Below, piece after piece: positions 23,219-30,399 of a stretch of DNA of 64,000 bases. The stretch is from Calidifontimicrobium sp035325925 (GTDB lineage Bacteria; Pseudomonadota; Gammaproteobacteria; Burkholderiales; Burkholderiaceae_C): assembly GCF_035325925.1 (NCBI RefSeq), contig NZ_DAOKZA010000015.1:1-64000 (forward strand), read 5' to 3'. Below the pieces are notes generated by a model, which did not search any database, was not told the DNA's origin, and saw only the letters and a list, made by a program, of their open reading frames with translations. Position 1 is the first letter of the stretch; each line of letters begins with the position of its first letter. The translations under genes were made by a program, and so were the position numbers.

Positions 23219-23444
23219 TCGCACCGACCTGTTCGCCGACCTATTCACCGACCGCCGGCTGACGCAGCCGTGGCGCGCCGACGAGTACCTCGTCGTCGAT
23301 GGTCTGTGCCTGGTCTACACCGCGCGGCGCGGCAGCGACGACGTCACCGTGCACCTGCCCGGCTGCCGCAGCGTCAGCCTGCGGGCGCTGCGCGATGCGG
23401 GCCACGACGTCACGCTGCCGACGCGGTGGCGGATCGGACCGTGA
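23211..23444 (+). CDS. Small unknown island protein, 77 residues
   Basis: ATG at 23211 overlapping the previous gene; an in-frame GTG at 23199 is possible. Begins LDRTDLFADLFTDRRLTQPW and ends with a compact beta-rich part. No family recognised. Tight overlap with the upstream gene supports translation. Confidence 0.5.
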   Translation: MLDRTDLFADLFTDRRLTQPWRADEYLVVDGLCLVYTARRGSDDVTVHLPGCRSVSLRALRDAGHDVTLPTRWRIGP

Positions 23445-23462
23445 CGTATCCCCTAATGCGTT

Positions 23463-23616
23463 TCGGCAAAAAACGCCGAGCAATCGGGCATCGAACGTAC
23501 CCGCATGGCGGACGCCGACAGAGGACCCAACGGTGCGTCGGGTCCTTCCACGGCGCACCCCAACTGCGGGTAATTCGCGCCGCAATGTTTTCGGGTTTGT
23601 GCTTAATTTTTAAGCA
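23463..23616. promoter_or_regulatory. Intergenic switch region between the replication and packaging modules
   Basis: Three dyads lie in this gap: TCGGC/GCCGA around an A-rich loop (about 23463-23479), GGACCC/GGGTCC (23523-23545) followed by TTCC, which looks like a terminator, and a perfect 7-bp AT-rich palindrome TGCTTAA-TTT-TTAAGCA (23600-23616) 11 bp before the terminase gene. The last is a candidate operator or promoter element for the packaging genes. Confidence 0.45.
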
Positions 23617-23627
23617 GGCATTTCACA

Positions 23628-24125
23628 ATGGTAACGACTGTTACGGTTTCGATGAGTGAGTTTGGGAGGATGCTGGGACTGTCGCGGCAGACTGTCGCGC
23701 AGTACGTGGCCGAGGGCATGCCTGCCGGTCCTGCGGGGCGTGGCGTCAACGGGCGCCAGGTCCCGTTCGCCGCGGCGCACCGCTGGCTTTTGGACCGCGC
23801 TGTGGCCCGCGCCAGGGCGCACGACGGCGGCGAGACGCTGCGCCAGGCCGAAACGCGCAAGGCCCGCGCCGACGCCGACCTGGCCGAGGCGAAGGTGGCC
23901 GCGCTGCGCGAGCAGATGGTGCCGGCTGCTGTGGCGACGGCCGCGTTCGCTGCCTGTCTGCGCAGTTTCGACGCCGCCGCCGAGGCGATGATTGACCGAC
24001 TGGTGCCGCGCATTGCGGTCGAGACTTCACCCGCCGTACTGCGGCATATGGCGCTGGACGAGGCGCGCCGCGCGCGGCAGCAGATGGCCGACGACCTCGA
24101 CCCGGACGGCGAGGCCGCATCGTGA
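23628..24125 (+). CDS. Phage terminase small subunit (Nu1-like)
   Basis: 165 residues. An N-terminal winged helix-turn-helix (MSEFGRMLGLSRQTVAQYVAEGMP) is followed by a long charged coiled coil (ETLRQAETRKARADADLAEAKVAALREQ) and a helical C-terminus, the layout of lambda Nu1-type terminase small subunits. It recognises packaging sites and recruits the large subunit. No large subunit gene is in the element, as expected when a satellite redirects a helper phage's motor. The stop overlaps the next GTG. Confidence 0.8.
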   Translation: MVTTVTVSMSEFGRMLGLSRQTVAQYVAEGMPAGPAGRGVNGRQVPFAAAHRWLLDRAVARARAHDGGETLRQAETRKARADADLAEAKVAALREQMVPAAVATAAFAACLRSFDAAAEAMIDRLVPRIAVETSPAVLRHMALDEARRARQQMADDLDPDGEAAS

Positions 24126-24475
24126 CCGACCTCGCCGACCTCGAGCACGTCGTGCGCCGCGTCATCCGGCAGGAGCTCGAGCGCCTGTTCGCCGACCGGC
24201 TGACGCCGCCGCAGCGCAGGACGATGCAGATCATCATCGCGATGTTCGAGGCCGGCGAGTGCTTCACGACGGCCGGCGTCGTCGACGCGGCGAGGTTCGA
24301 TCCCGAGGCGAAGAAGGTGCTGCTGCAGACGTGCAACCTCGACCCGCACAAGCTCGGCATCCTGCTCGGGCAGGTCGCGCAGGCCGGCGCCGCCGTCGAT
24401 GGTCTTCGCCTGGTGCGCCTGCCGGCCGAAGCGGGCAGCAGGAGATGGGTGCTGGAAGCCGTCCAAACCCTTTGA
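24122..24475 (+). CDS. Unknown island protein between terminase and capsid genes
   Basis: 117 residues from a GTG overlapping the terminase stop. A basic helical N-terminus (VVRRVIRQELERLFADRLTP) precedes what may be a winged-helix-like domain (EAKKVLLQTCNLDPHKLGILLGQVAQAG, then VDGLRLVRLPAEAGSRRWVLE). No family recognised. The position suggests a DNA-binding or head-morphogenesis factor; this is inference. Confidence 0.6.
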   Translation: MTDLADLEHVVRRVIRQELERLFADRLTPPQRRTMQIIIAMFEAGECFTTAGVVDAARFDPEAKKVLLQTCNLDPHKLGILLGQVAQAGAAVDGLRLVRLPAEAGSRRWVLEAVQTL

Positions 24476-24508
24476 GCGCCGCGATCGTGGTCGGCACCAT
24501 GCCGAACC

Positions 24509-25543
24509 ATGATGCAACGCGAACACCTCCCCCAAAGCGGCTTTCTTGACCTGACCGTGCGTCAGGCGAGCCGCTACTCGCTCGGCGAGCTCATCCGCGC
24601 CGCCGCCCACGACGACAAGTCGGTGCTGCCGTTCTACAGGGAGATCAGCGAAGCGATCGCCGCGAAGACGGGGCAGCAGCCGACGACGTTCCGCTCGTTC
24701 TACATCCCGAACGACGTGCTCGTCAGGGACATGACCGCCAGCGGATCCAGTGGATCGAACTATCTCGTCGGCACGCAGAACGCGGGCTTCGCGGGTGCGC
24801 TGTTCGCGACGTCGATCACCGCCCGCCTGCCGCTGCGCCGCGCGCAGTTGACCGGCAACGGCACGATCGCCGCCGTGACGACCGCGCCGACCGTGGCCTG
24901 GCTGAGTGACGAGGCGACGCAGGCGCCGGATGGTGCGCCCGTCGTCGGTCAGCGGTCGATGACGCCGAAGACGATCGCGACGACGCAGTTCGTCAGCAAG
25001 CAGTTCGACCTGCAGTCGCCCGGCGCGATCTCGTTCGTCGAGCAGCAGATGGGGGCCGCGCTGGCGAAGGCGGTCGACGTTGCCTTCATCAGCGGCGGCG
25101 GCAGCGGCGGCGAGCCGCTGGGCTTGCTTCAGGTGCCGAACACCGTCAGCCAGTCGGGCACGACCCTCGCCTACAGCGGGGTGTGCACGATGATCGCCGC
25201 CGCCGAGGGCTACGGCGGCGCGCCGGTCGCAATCATGGGCGTCGACGTCGCGCGGCTGCTGCGCCAGAGAGCGAAGATCACCTCGGGCGAGCCGATCTAC
25301 AGCAATGGCAAGCTCGACGGCCTCGACGTCTTCGTCAGCCGTGCCGCGCCCGACGATGCGATGGTGCTGCTCGACCCGACGCTGATCGCCGAGGCGCGCT
25401 GGGGGACGGTCGAGGTCACGATCAGCCCGCTCGCGTCGCCGACCGCGTTCAGGTACGGCGGCATCGGTGTGCGGCTGATGCTGTCGATCGACTGGGCCGT
25501 CGATCATCCTTCGACGATCGCGAAGTCGACCTCGATTACCTGA
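24509..25543 (+). CDS. HK97-family major capsid protein
   Basis: 344 residues. After a short helical N-terminus (YSLGELIRAAAHDDKSVLPF), the sequence follows HK97-fold capsid proteins: FYIPNDVLVRDM, DLQSPGAISFVEQQMGAALAKAVDVAFISGGG, EPLGLLQVPNTVS, LLRQRAKITSG and the C-terminal AFRYGGIGVRLMLSIDWAV. The scaffold/delta region before the mature N-terminus is short (about 70 residues) and there is no prohead protease or portal gene nearby. The product may build a satellite capsid or co-assemble with a helper's capsid. It ends in TGATG overlap with the next gene. Confidence 0.85.
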   Translation: MMQREHLPQSGFLDLTVRQASRYSLGELIRAAAHDDKSVLPFYREISEAIAAKTGQQPTTFRSFYIPNDVLVRDMTASGSSGSNYLVGTQNAGFAGALFATSITARLPLRRAQLTGNGTIAAVTTAPTVAWLSDEATQAPDGAPVVGQRSMTPKTIATTQFVSKQFDLQSPGAISFVEQQMGAALAKAVDVAFISGGGSGGEPLGLLQVPNTVSQSGTTLAYSGVCTMIAAAEGYGGAPVAIMGVDVARLLRQRAKITSGEPIYSNGKLDGLDVFVSRAAPDDAMVLLDPTLIAEARWGTVEVTISPLASPTAFRYGGIGVRLMLSIDWAVDHPSTIAKSTSIT

Positions 25544-25812
25544 TGGAGCACCCGATGGCAAACCCCACCGCGAAGATTCGCCTGCTGCGCAACGTCTGGA
25601 TCGGCGGCAAGCCGCACCGCACCGGCGACGTCGTCGCGGTCGACCTCGAGGACGCACTTGCCTGCGCCGAGCAGATGGCGGGCACCTTCATCGACGACGA
25701 CGACCGCGAGCGTGCGCTCGCCGCACGCCGCGCCGACATCGCGCGGATGCTGCGCGTCACGACGCCGTGGCATCAGGCCGGGCCGTCCGGCGCCTGGCAG
25801 CGCACGCACTGA
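25543..25812 (+). CDS. Small phage-type protein after the capsid gene
   Basis: 89 residues; the ATG at 25543 overlaps the capsid stop. The N-terminal half (KIRLLRNVWIGGKPHRTGDVVAVDLEDALACAEQMAG) resembles small hypothetical phage proteins that lie next to capsid genes, a short beta-rich domain. The C-terminus is helical and charged. Function unknown; a head-decoration or connector role is possible. Confidence 0.6.
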   Translation: MEHPMANPTAKIRLLRNVWIGGKPHRTGDVVAVDLEDALACAEQMAGTFIDDDDRERALAARRADIARMLRVTTPWHQAGPSGAWQRTH

Positions 25813-25819
25813 CAGTTTC

Positions 25820-25885
25820 GGGAGGTCGGCGCTTGCTGACTGGTTCTCCGCCAGCGGCAGCCGCGGGAACGGACGCCGACCTCCC
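25820..25885. other. 12-bp inverted repeat enclosing a structured 42-nt region
   Basis: GGGAGGTCGGCG (25820-25831) pairs perfectly with CGCCGACCTCCC (25874-25885). The enclosed segment contains further small pairs (CTGG/CCAG). It lies between two small genes just after the capsid block. It could be a terminator, an RNA, or a packaging/DNA site. Confidence 0.4.
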
Positions 25886-25952
25886 ACCCCCCACCGCAAG
25901 TTGATTCACGGCGATGCGCGGGTTGAGAAGCCCGGCGCCCCTCCCATACACC

Positions 25953-26162
25953 ATGACCGACAGCCTGAAGTTCACCCTCAAGACGACGCTGCGCGTGCGC
26001 GTCGACAACCGCCTCGAGATCTGCAGCGGCAGCGTCATCCTCTGCGACGCCGCCACCGCCGGCGACCTCGTCGCCCGTGATCTGGCCGTGCTCACCGATC
26101 CGAGCGACGCACCGCGACTGCTGGCCGCCGTCGACGAGCTCGACCGCCGGCAGGCGGCGTAA
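25953..26162 (+). CDS. Small unknown island protein, 69 residues
   Basis: ATG at 25953, last gene before attR. It reads FTLKTTLRVRVDNRLEICSG and LVARDLAVLTDPSDAPRLLA, a small beta-then-helix protein. Upstream in-frame ATG at 25914 lacks a ribosome site. Family not recognised. Its stop codon is part of an inverted arm-type repeat. Confidence 0.5.
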   Translation: MTDSLKFTLKTTLRVRVDNRLEICSGSVILCDAATAGDLVARDLAVLTDPSDAPRLLAAVDELDRRQAA

Positions 26163-26251
26163 GTGCTCGGCGGCACTTAGGCTGCAGCGGCACTTACAAA
26201 GCACTTAGCGCGAAGGCCCGGTTAGTGGGCACTTCGCGCTAAGGTGTTGAT
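26160..26251. repeat. Right-end integrase arm-type repeats
   Basis: GCACTTA-type copies at 26173, 26190 and 26201 (direct), 26229 (GCACTTCGC) and one inverted copy TAAGTGC at 26160-26166, followed by CTAAGGTGTTGAT at 26239-26251, identical to the left end. With the left-end copies this gives seven direct and one inverted site. Confidence 0.55.
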
Positions 26252-26254
26252 TTA

Positions 26255-26305
26255 CTTGGTGGGCAGTGCAGGGTTCGAACCTGCGACCCCTGCCGTGTGA
26301 AGGCA
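26255..26305. other. attR (51-bp core inside tRNA-Val)
   Basis: Identical to 17353-17403 and contained in the functional tRNA-Val gene, which the integration leaves intact. Confidence 0.92.
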
Positions 26306-26331
26306 GTGCTCTACCGCTGAGCTAACTGCCC
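26257..26331 (-). tRNA. tRNA-Val (CAC)
   Basis: Complete cloverleaf on the minus strand, 75 nt with an encoded CCA: acceptor GGGCAGT/ACTGCCC, D-arm TTAGCTCAGCGGTAGAGC, anticodon loop TTCACAC (anticodon CAC), T-arm GCAGGTTCGAACCCTGC. Its 3' part is the attachment site of the integrated element. It lies 35 bp downstream of dnaQ. Confidence 0.95.
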
Positions 26332-26366
26332 GGAAGTCGGCTGGCCGCTTTCCGGCAAGGCCGCGA

Positions 26367-27071
26367 TTATGCCATGGCGACGCGCCACACCGTCTTGCCG
26401 CCACTGGCCTGGTCGAGGTCGGCGAGCACGACCTCGTGGGCGGCACACTCGTCGGCGCTGGCGGCGAGCACCGGCAGCGCGAACTGGCGCAGGTCGACGG
26501 CTTCGGCGGCGGCCTGCGCCTGTTCGGCATCGAGCCCGTCGATGACCAGCGACTCCTGACCCCGCGTCATGCGGATGTACACCTCGGCGAGCAACCCGGC
26601 GTCGAGCAGCGCGCCGTGCAGCGTGCGACTGGCGTTGTCGACGTCCAGGCGCTTGCACAGCGCGTCGAGCGAGTTCGACTTGCCGGGAAACATCTCGCGC
26701 GCCATCAGCAGGCTGTCGACGACGCCGGCCACGTGCTCGCGAAACGCCGGCCGGCCGATGCGGCGCAGCTCCTCGTCGAGGAAACCGATGTCGAAGGCTG
26801 CGTTGTGGATCACGACCTCGGCGCCGGCCAGGTACTCCAGCAGTTCGTCGGCCACGGCGGCGAACAACGGCTTGTCGGCGAGGAACTCGTCGGTCAGGCC
26901 GTGGATGCGCACCGCGTCGTCGCTGTTGCGGCGCTCGGGGTTCAGGTAGTGGTGCAGGTTGCGCCCGGTCAGGCGCCGGTTGACCATCTCGACGCAGCCG
27001 ATCTCGATGATGCGGTCGCCGCTCTCGGGGCTGAGGCCCGTGGTCTCGGTGTCGAGGAAGATCTGTCGCAT
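26367..27071 (-). CDS. dnaQ: DNA polymerase III epsilon subunit (3'-5' exonuclease)
   Basis: 234 residues, DEDDh proofreading exonuclease. Exo I DTETTGLSP, Exo II HNAAFDIGFLDEEL, Exo III HGALLDAGLLAEVY with the catalytic His. The Q(M/L)-type clamp motif and the C-terminal tail that binds the alpha subunit are of usual length. It ends 35 bp before tRNA-Val and starts 13 bp after lgt's stop on the same strand, so it is probably cotranscribed with lgt. Confidence 0.95.
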   Translation of the reverse strand: MRQIFLDTETTGLSPESGDRIIEIGCVEMVNRRLTGRNLHHYLNPERRNSDDAVRIHGLTDEFLADKPLFAAVADELLEYLAGAEVVIHNAAFDIGFLDEELRRIGRPAFREHVAGVVDSLLMAREMFPGKSNSLDALCKRLDVDNASRTLHGALLDAGLLAEVYIRMTRGQESLVIDGLDAEQAQAAAEAVDLRQFALPVLAASADECAAHEVVLADLDQASGGKTVWRVAMA

Positions 27072-27084
27072 CGTCGGTGTCGGT

Positions 27085-27882
27085 TCAGTGCGTTCGGCGC
27101 GTCGCGCGCAGCCACAGCCAGGCGCCGGCGGCGACCATCGGCACGCACAGCCACTGGCCCATGCTCATGTTCAGCGCCAGCAGGCCGAGGAAGCCGTCGG
27201 GCTCGCGGAAGTACTCGGCGACGAATCGCAGCACGCCGTAGCCGACGAGGAACGCGCCCGAGACCTGGCCGGTGGCGCGCCGGCCGCGCGCGTACAGCCA
27301 CAGCAGCACGAACAGCAGCAGCCCCTCGAGCGCGAACTGGTACAGCTGCGACGGGTGGCGCGGCACGTCGCTGCCCGACTGCGGGAACACCATTGCCCAC
27401 GGCAGCGACGCATCGGCCGCGCGCCCCCACAGCTCGCCGTTGATGAAGTTGCCGATGCGCCCGGCCGCCAGCCCGGTGGGCACGCACGGCGCGATCAGGT
27501 CGGTGACCTGCAGGAACGGCCGACCACGCGAACGCGCGTACAGCGCCATCGCCGCGATCACGCCGAGCAGGCCGCCGTGGAACGACATGCCGCCCTTCCA
27601 CAGCGCCAGCACCTCGAGCGGGTTCGCCGCGTAGTGCCCCGGCTTGTAGAACAGTGCGTAGCCGAGCCGACCGCCGACGATCACGCCGACCACGCCCCAG
27701 AACAGCAGGTCCTCGACGTCGCGGCGCGTCCAGCCGGCCTGCGCGAACGCCGGCTGTTTCACGCGCAGCGACGCCAGCCACAGGAACAGCGCGAACGCGG
27801 CCAGGTAGGTCAGCCCGTACCAGTGGATCTGCACCGGGCCCAGCGAGATCGCGACCGGGTCGAACCGGGGGTGCATGAGCAT
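27085..27882 (-). CDS. lgt: Prolipoprotein diacylglyceryl transferase
   Basis: 265 residues if started at the ATG at 27882 (MLMHPRFDPVAISLGPVQIHWYGL), which aligns with the conserved N-terminus; ATGs at 27891 and 27948 are longer options. Inner-membrane enzyme adding diacylglycerol to lipobox Cys. The Lgt signature GRIGNFINGELWG, the HGG(L)LG loop and the HPSQLYQ motif are present among about seven membrane helices. Divergent from ilvD across 89 bp. Confidence 0.94.
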   Translation of the reverse strand: MLMHPRFDPVAISLGPVQIHWYGLTYLAAFALFLWLASLRVKQPAFAQAGWTRRDVEDLLFWGVVGVIVGGRLGYALFYKPGHYAANPLEVLALWKGGMSFHGGLLGVIAAMALYARSRGRPFLQVTDLIAPCVPTGLAAGRIGNFINGELWGRAADASLPWAMVFPQSGSDVPRHPSQLYQFALEGLLLFVLLWLYARGRRATGQVSGAFLVGYGVLRFVAEYFREPDGFLGLLALNMSMGQWLCVPMVAAGAWLWLRATRRTH

Positions 27883-27926
27883 GGCACGCATGCTAGCAGC
27901 GCCCCGGCGCGCGACCCCCGCCGGCC

Positions 27927-27932
27927 TAGAAT
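27927..27932 (+). promoter_or_regulatory. -10-like TAGAAT upstream of ilvD
   Basis: GGCCTAGAATCC about 40 bp before the ilvD start; the same GGCCTAGAAT context recurs at 29987-29992 before the cytochrome c gene. No clear -35 element. Confidence 0.35.
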
Positions 27933-27971
27933 CCCCGCTGCTTCGCACGAGCCCCGCCCACCGGAGAGACC

Positions 27972-29669
27972 ATGACCGAACCGCTGAAGATCAACCGCCG
28001 CAGCGCGAACATCACCGAAGGCGTGGCGCGCGCGCCGAACCGCTCCATGTACTACGGCATGGGCTATTCCGACAAGGACTTCAGCAAGCCGATGATCGGC
28101 GTGGCCAATGCGCACTCGACGATCACGCCGTGCAACTCGGGGCTGCAGCGGCTCGCCGACGCGGCGGTCGAGGGGCTGAAGGCGGCCGGCGCGAACCCGC
28201 AGGTGTTCGGCACGCCGACGATCAGCGACGGCATGGCGATGGGCACCGAGGGCATGAAGTACTCGCTGGTCTCGCGCGAGGTGATTTCCGACTGCGTCGA
28301 GACCTCGGTGCAGGGCCAGTGGATGGACGGCGTGCTGGTGATCGGCGGCTGCGACAAGAACATGCCCGGCGCGATGATGGGCATGCTGCGCGCCAACGTG
28401 CCCGGCCTGTTCGTCTACGGCGGCACCATCCTGCCCGGCCGCTACAAGGGCCAGGACCTGAACATCGTCAGCGTCTTCGAGGCGGTGGGCCAGTACAGCG
28501 CCGGCAAGATGAGCGACGAGGACTTCTGCCAGATCGAACGCCGCGCGATCCCGGGCAGCGGTTCGTGCGGCGGCATGTACACCGCCAACACGATGAGCTC
28601 GGCGTTCGAGGCGCTGGGCATGAGCCTGCCCGGCTCGTCGACGATGGCCAACGTCGAGGACGAGATCGTCGCCGCGACGCGCCGCGCCGCCGCGGTGCTC
28701 GTCGAGGCGGTGAAGAACGACCTCAAGCCGCGCGACATCGTCACGCGCGAGAGCATCGAGAACGCGGTGGCGGTGATCATGGCCATCGGCGGCTCGACCA
28801 ACGCGGTGCTGCACTTCCTGGCCATCGCACACGCCGCCGGCGTCGAGTGGACCATCGACGACTTCGAGCGCGTGCGCCAGAAGGTGCCGGTGATCTGCGA
28901 TCTCAAGCCCAGCGGCAGGTACCTCGCGATCGACCTGCACCGCGCCGGCGGCATCCCGCAGGTCATGAAGCTGCTGCTCGACGCCGGCCTGCTGCACGGC
29001 CATTGCATGACGATCACCGGCAAGTCGCTGGCCGAGAACCTGGCCGACGTGCCGTCCACCGTGCGCGCCGACCAGGACGTGATCCGGCCGCTGTCGAACC
29101 CGCTGTACGCCGAGGGGCACCTGGCCATCCTCAAGGGCAACCTCAGCCCCGAGGGCAGCGTGGCCAAGATCACCGGGCTGAAGAACCCGCGCATCACCGG
29201 ACCGGCGCGCGTGTTCGACGACGAGCAGTCGGCGCTGGCGGCGATCATGGCCGGGCGCATCCGGGCCGGCGACGTGATGGTGCTGCGCTACCTCGGCCCC
29301 AAGGGCGGCCCCGGCATGCCCGAGATGCTCGCGCCCACCGGCGCGCTGATCGGCCAGGGCCTGGGCGAGTCGGTCGGGCTGATCACCGACGGGCGCTTCT
29401 CGGGCGGCACCTGGGGCATGGTCGTCGGCCACGTCGCACCCGAGGCCCACGAGGGCGGCACGATCGCGCTGGTGCAAGAGGGCGACACGATCACCATCGA
29501 CGCGCACCGCCGGCTGCTGCAGCTCGAGGTCGACGACGCCGAGATCGCGCGCCGCCGTGCCGCGTGGCAACCGCCGGCACCGCGCTACCGGCGTGGCGTG
29601 CTCGCCAAGTTCGCGCACAACGCGGCCAGCGCCAGCCACGGCGCGGTGCTCGATCGTTACGAATCGTGA
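27972..29669 (+). CDS. ilvD: Dihydroxy-acid dehydratase
   Basis: 565 residues, penultimate enzyme of valine/isoleucine synthesis. Fe-S ligand contexts IGGCDKNMPGAMMG and GSGSCGGMYTANTM are present, plus PSGRYLAIDLHRAGG and the C-terminal block GLITDGRFSGGTWGMVVGHVAPEA. The sequence type (FGTPTISDGMAMG, short N-terminus) is that of the [2Fe-2S] dehydratases of betaproteobacteria. The start has GGAGAG 6 nt upstream. Confidence 0.96.
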   Translation: MTEPLKINRRSANITEGVARAPNRSMYYGMGYSDKDFSKPMIGVANAHSTITPCNSGLQRLADAAVEGLKAAGANPQVFGTPTISDGMAMGTEGMKYSLVSREVISDCVETSVQGQWMDGVLVIGGCDKNMPGAMMGMLRANVPGLFVYGGTILPGRYKGQDLNIVSVFEAVGQYSAGKMSDEDFCQIERRAIPGSGSCGGMYTANTMSSAFEALGMSLPGSSTMANVEDEIVAATRRAAAVLVEAVKNDLKPRDIVTRESIENAVAVIMAIGGSTNAVLHFLAIAHAAGVEWTIDDFERVRQKVPVICDLKPSGRYLAIDLHRAGGIPQVMKLLLDAGLLHGHCMTITGKSLAENLADVPSTVRADQDVIRPLSNPLYAEGHLAILKGNLSPEGSVAKITGLKNPRITGPARVFDDEQSALAAIMAGRIRAGDVMVLRYLGPKGGPGMPEMLAPTGALIGQGLGESVGLITDGRFSGGTWGMVVGHVAPEAHEGGTIALVQEGDTITIDAHRRLLQLEVDDAEIARRRAAWQPPAPRYRRGVLAKFAHNAASASHGAVLDRYES

Positions 29670-29697
29670 ACGCCGGCGCCACGCCGGCGCGGCACGC

Positions 29698-29946
29698 TCA
29701 CTTGACGCGCCGGCCGTGCTCGTCCATGCCGAGGTGGTCCAGGTGCTTGCGCCGGCGCTCGGCCTTGCGCTGCTCCATCTTGTCGATCTCGCGCTTCTTC
29801 GTCAGCCCCGACGAGTCGGCGAACGACCACCACAGCACCGCCAGGGCGAACGGCGCGAGCACCCACCACCACGACAGGTCGGCCACCGGGCCGAGTTCCG
29901 CGAGCTTGGCGGCGATCAGCAGCACGCCGAGAACCACGAACGCCAT
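29698..29946 (-). CDS. Small Trp-rich membrane protein (TIGR04438-like)
   Basis: 82 residues from the ATG at 29946. Two hydrophobic segments (AFVVLGVLLIAAKLAEL; WWWVLAPFALAVLWWSFAD) with the WWW/WW clusters and a basic C-terminal tail (KKREIDKMEQRKAERRRKH) are the hallmark of the small Trp-rich proteins found in Burkholderiales. Function unknown. It is convergent with ilvD, 28 bp apart, and divergent from the cytochrome c gene. Confidence 0.8.
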   Translation of the reverse strand: MAFVVLGVLLIAAKLAELGPVADLSWWWVLAPFALAVLWWSFADSSGLTKKREIDKMEQRKAERRRKHLDHLGMDEHGRRVK

Positions 29947-29986
29947 CGTCAACCCCTTTCGCGCCGGCGGGGTCAACCGCCGGGCC

Positions 29987-29992
29987 TAGAAT
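29987..29992 (+). promoter_or_regulatory. -10-like TAGAAT upstream of cytochrome c gene
   Basis: GGGCCTAGAATTCC in the divergent region between the Trp-rich protein and cytochrome c genes, 53 bp before the ATG at 30046. Confidence 0.35.
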
Positions 29993-30045
29993 TCCGTTTC
30001 GGTACCTGTACGTTAACGCGCTATTTCGACCCGCCGAGAGGAAAC

Positions 30046-30354
30046 ATGAAGACTTTGTTCGCACTGACCGTCGTCGCCGGCCTGTTCGCCGCCTCGCCCG
30101 CCTTCGCCGACGCCGAACTGGCGAAGAAGAAGAACTGCATGGCCTGCCACGCGCTCGACAAGAAGCTCGTCGGCCCGTCGTACAAGGACGTGGCGGCGAA
30201 GTACGCCGGCAAGGCGGGCGCCGCCGACGAACTGGCGCAGAAGATCATCAAGGGCGGCAAGGGCGTGTGGGGGCAGGTGCCGATGCCCGCCAACCCGCAG
30301 GTCAGCGAGGCCGAGGCCAAGCAGCTCGCGGCCTGGGTGCTGACCGTCAAGTAA
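30046..30354 (+). CDS. Class I cytochrome c (c551/c552 type)
   Basis: 102 residues; Sec signal peptide (LFALTVVAGLFAASPAFA), haem site NCMACHALDKK, Pro loop LVGPSYKDVAAKY and Met-ligand region QVPMPANPQVSEAEAKQLAAWVL. This is the classic small periplasmic cytochrome c8/c551 that feeds terminal oxidases or nitrite reductases. GAGAGGA ribosome site 5 nt before the ATG. Monocistronic. Confidence 0.93.
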   Translation: MKTLFALTVVAGLFAASPAFADAELAKKKNCMACHALDKKLVGPSYKDVAAKYAGKAGAADELAQKIIKGGKGVWGQVPMPANPQVSEAEAKQLAAWVLTVK

Positions 30355-30399
30355 CGCGGTCCCGCGCCGCAGCCCGCCGCCGCGAGGCGGCGGGCTTCG

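Larger units (their letters stand above)
17353..26305 (+). mobile_element. 8.95-kb integrated phage-satellite-like element in tRNA-Val
   Basis: A 51-bp perfect direct repeat (17353-17403 and 26255-26305), equal to the 3' part of tRNA-Val(CAC), bounds the element. Its genes all lie on the plus strand: tyrosine integrase next to the left end, an HTH-bearing small protein, an AlpA-like protein, a prim-pol/DUF3987 replication protein followed by two large palindromes, a terminase small subunit, an HK97-type capsid protein and small unknown proteins. There is no large terminase, portal, protease, tail or lysis gene. This gene set and order resemble PICI-type satellites more than a prophage remnant. 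Confidence 0.85.
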
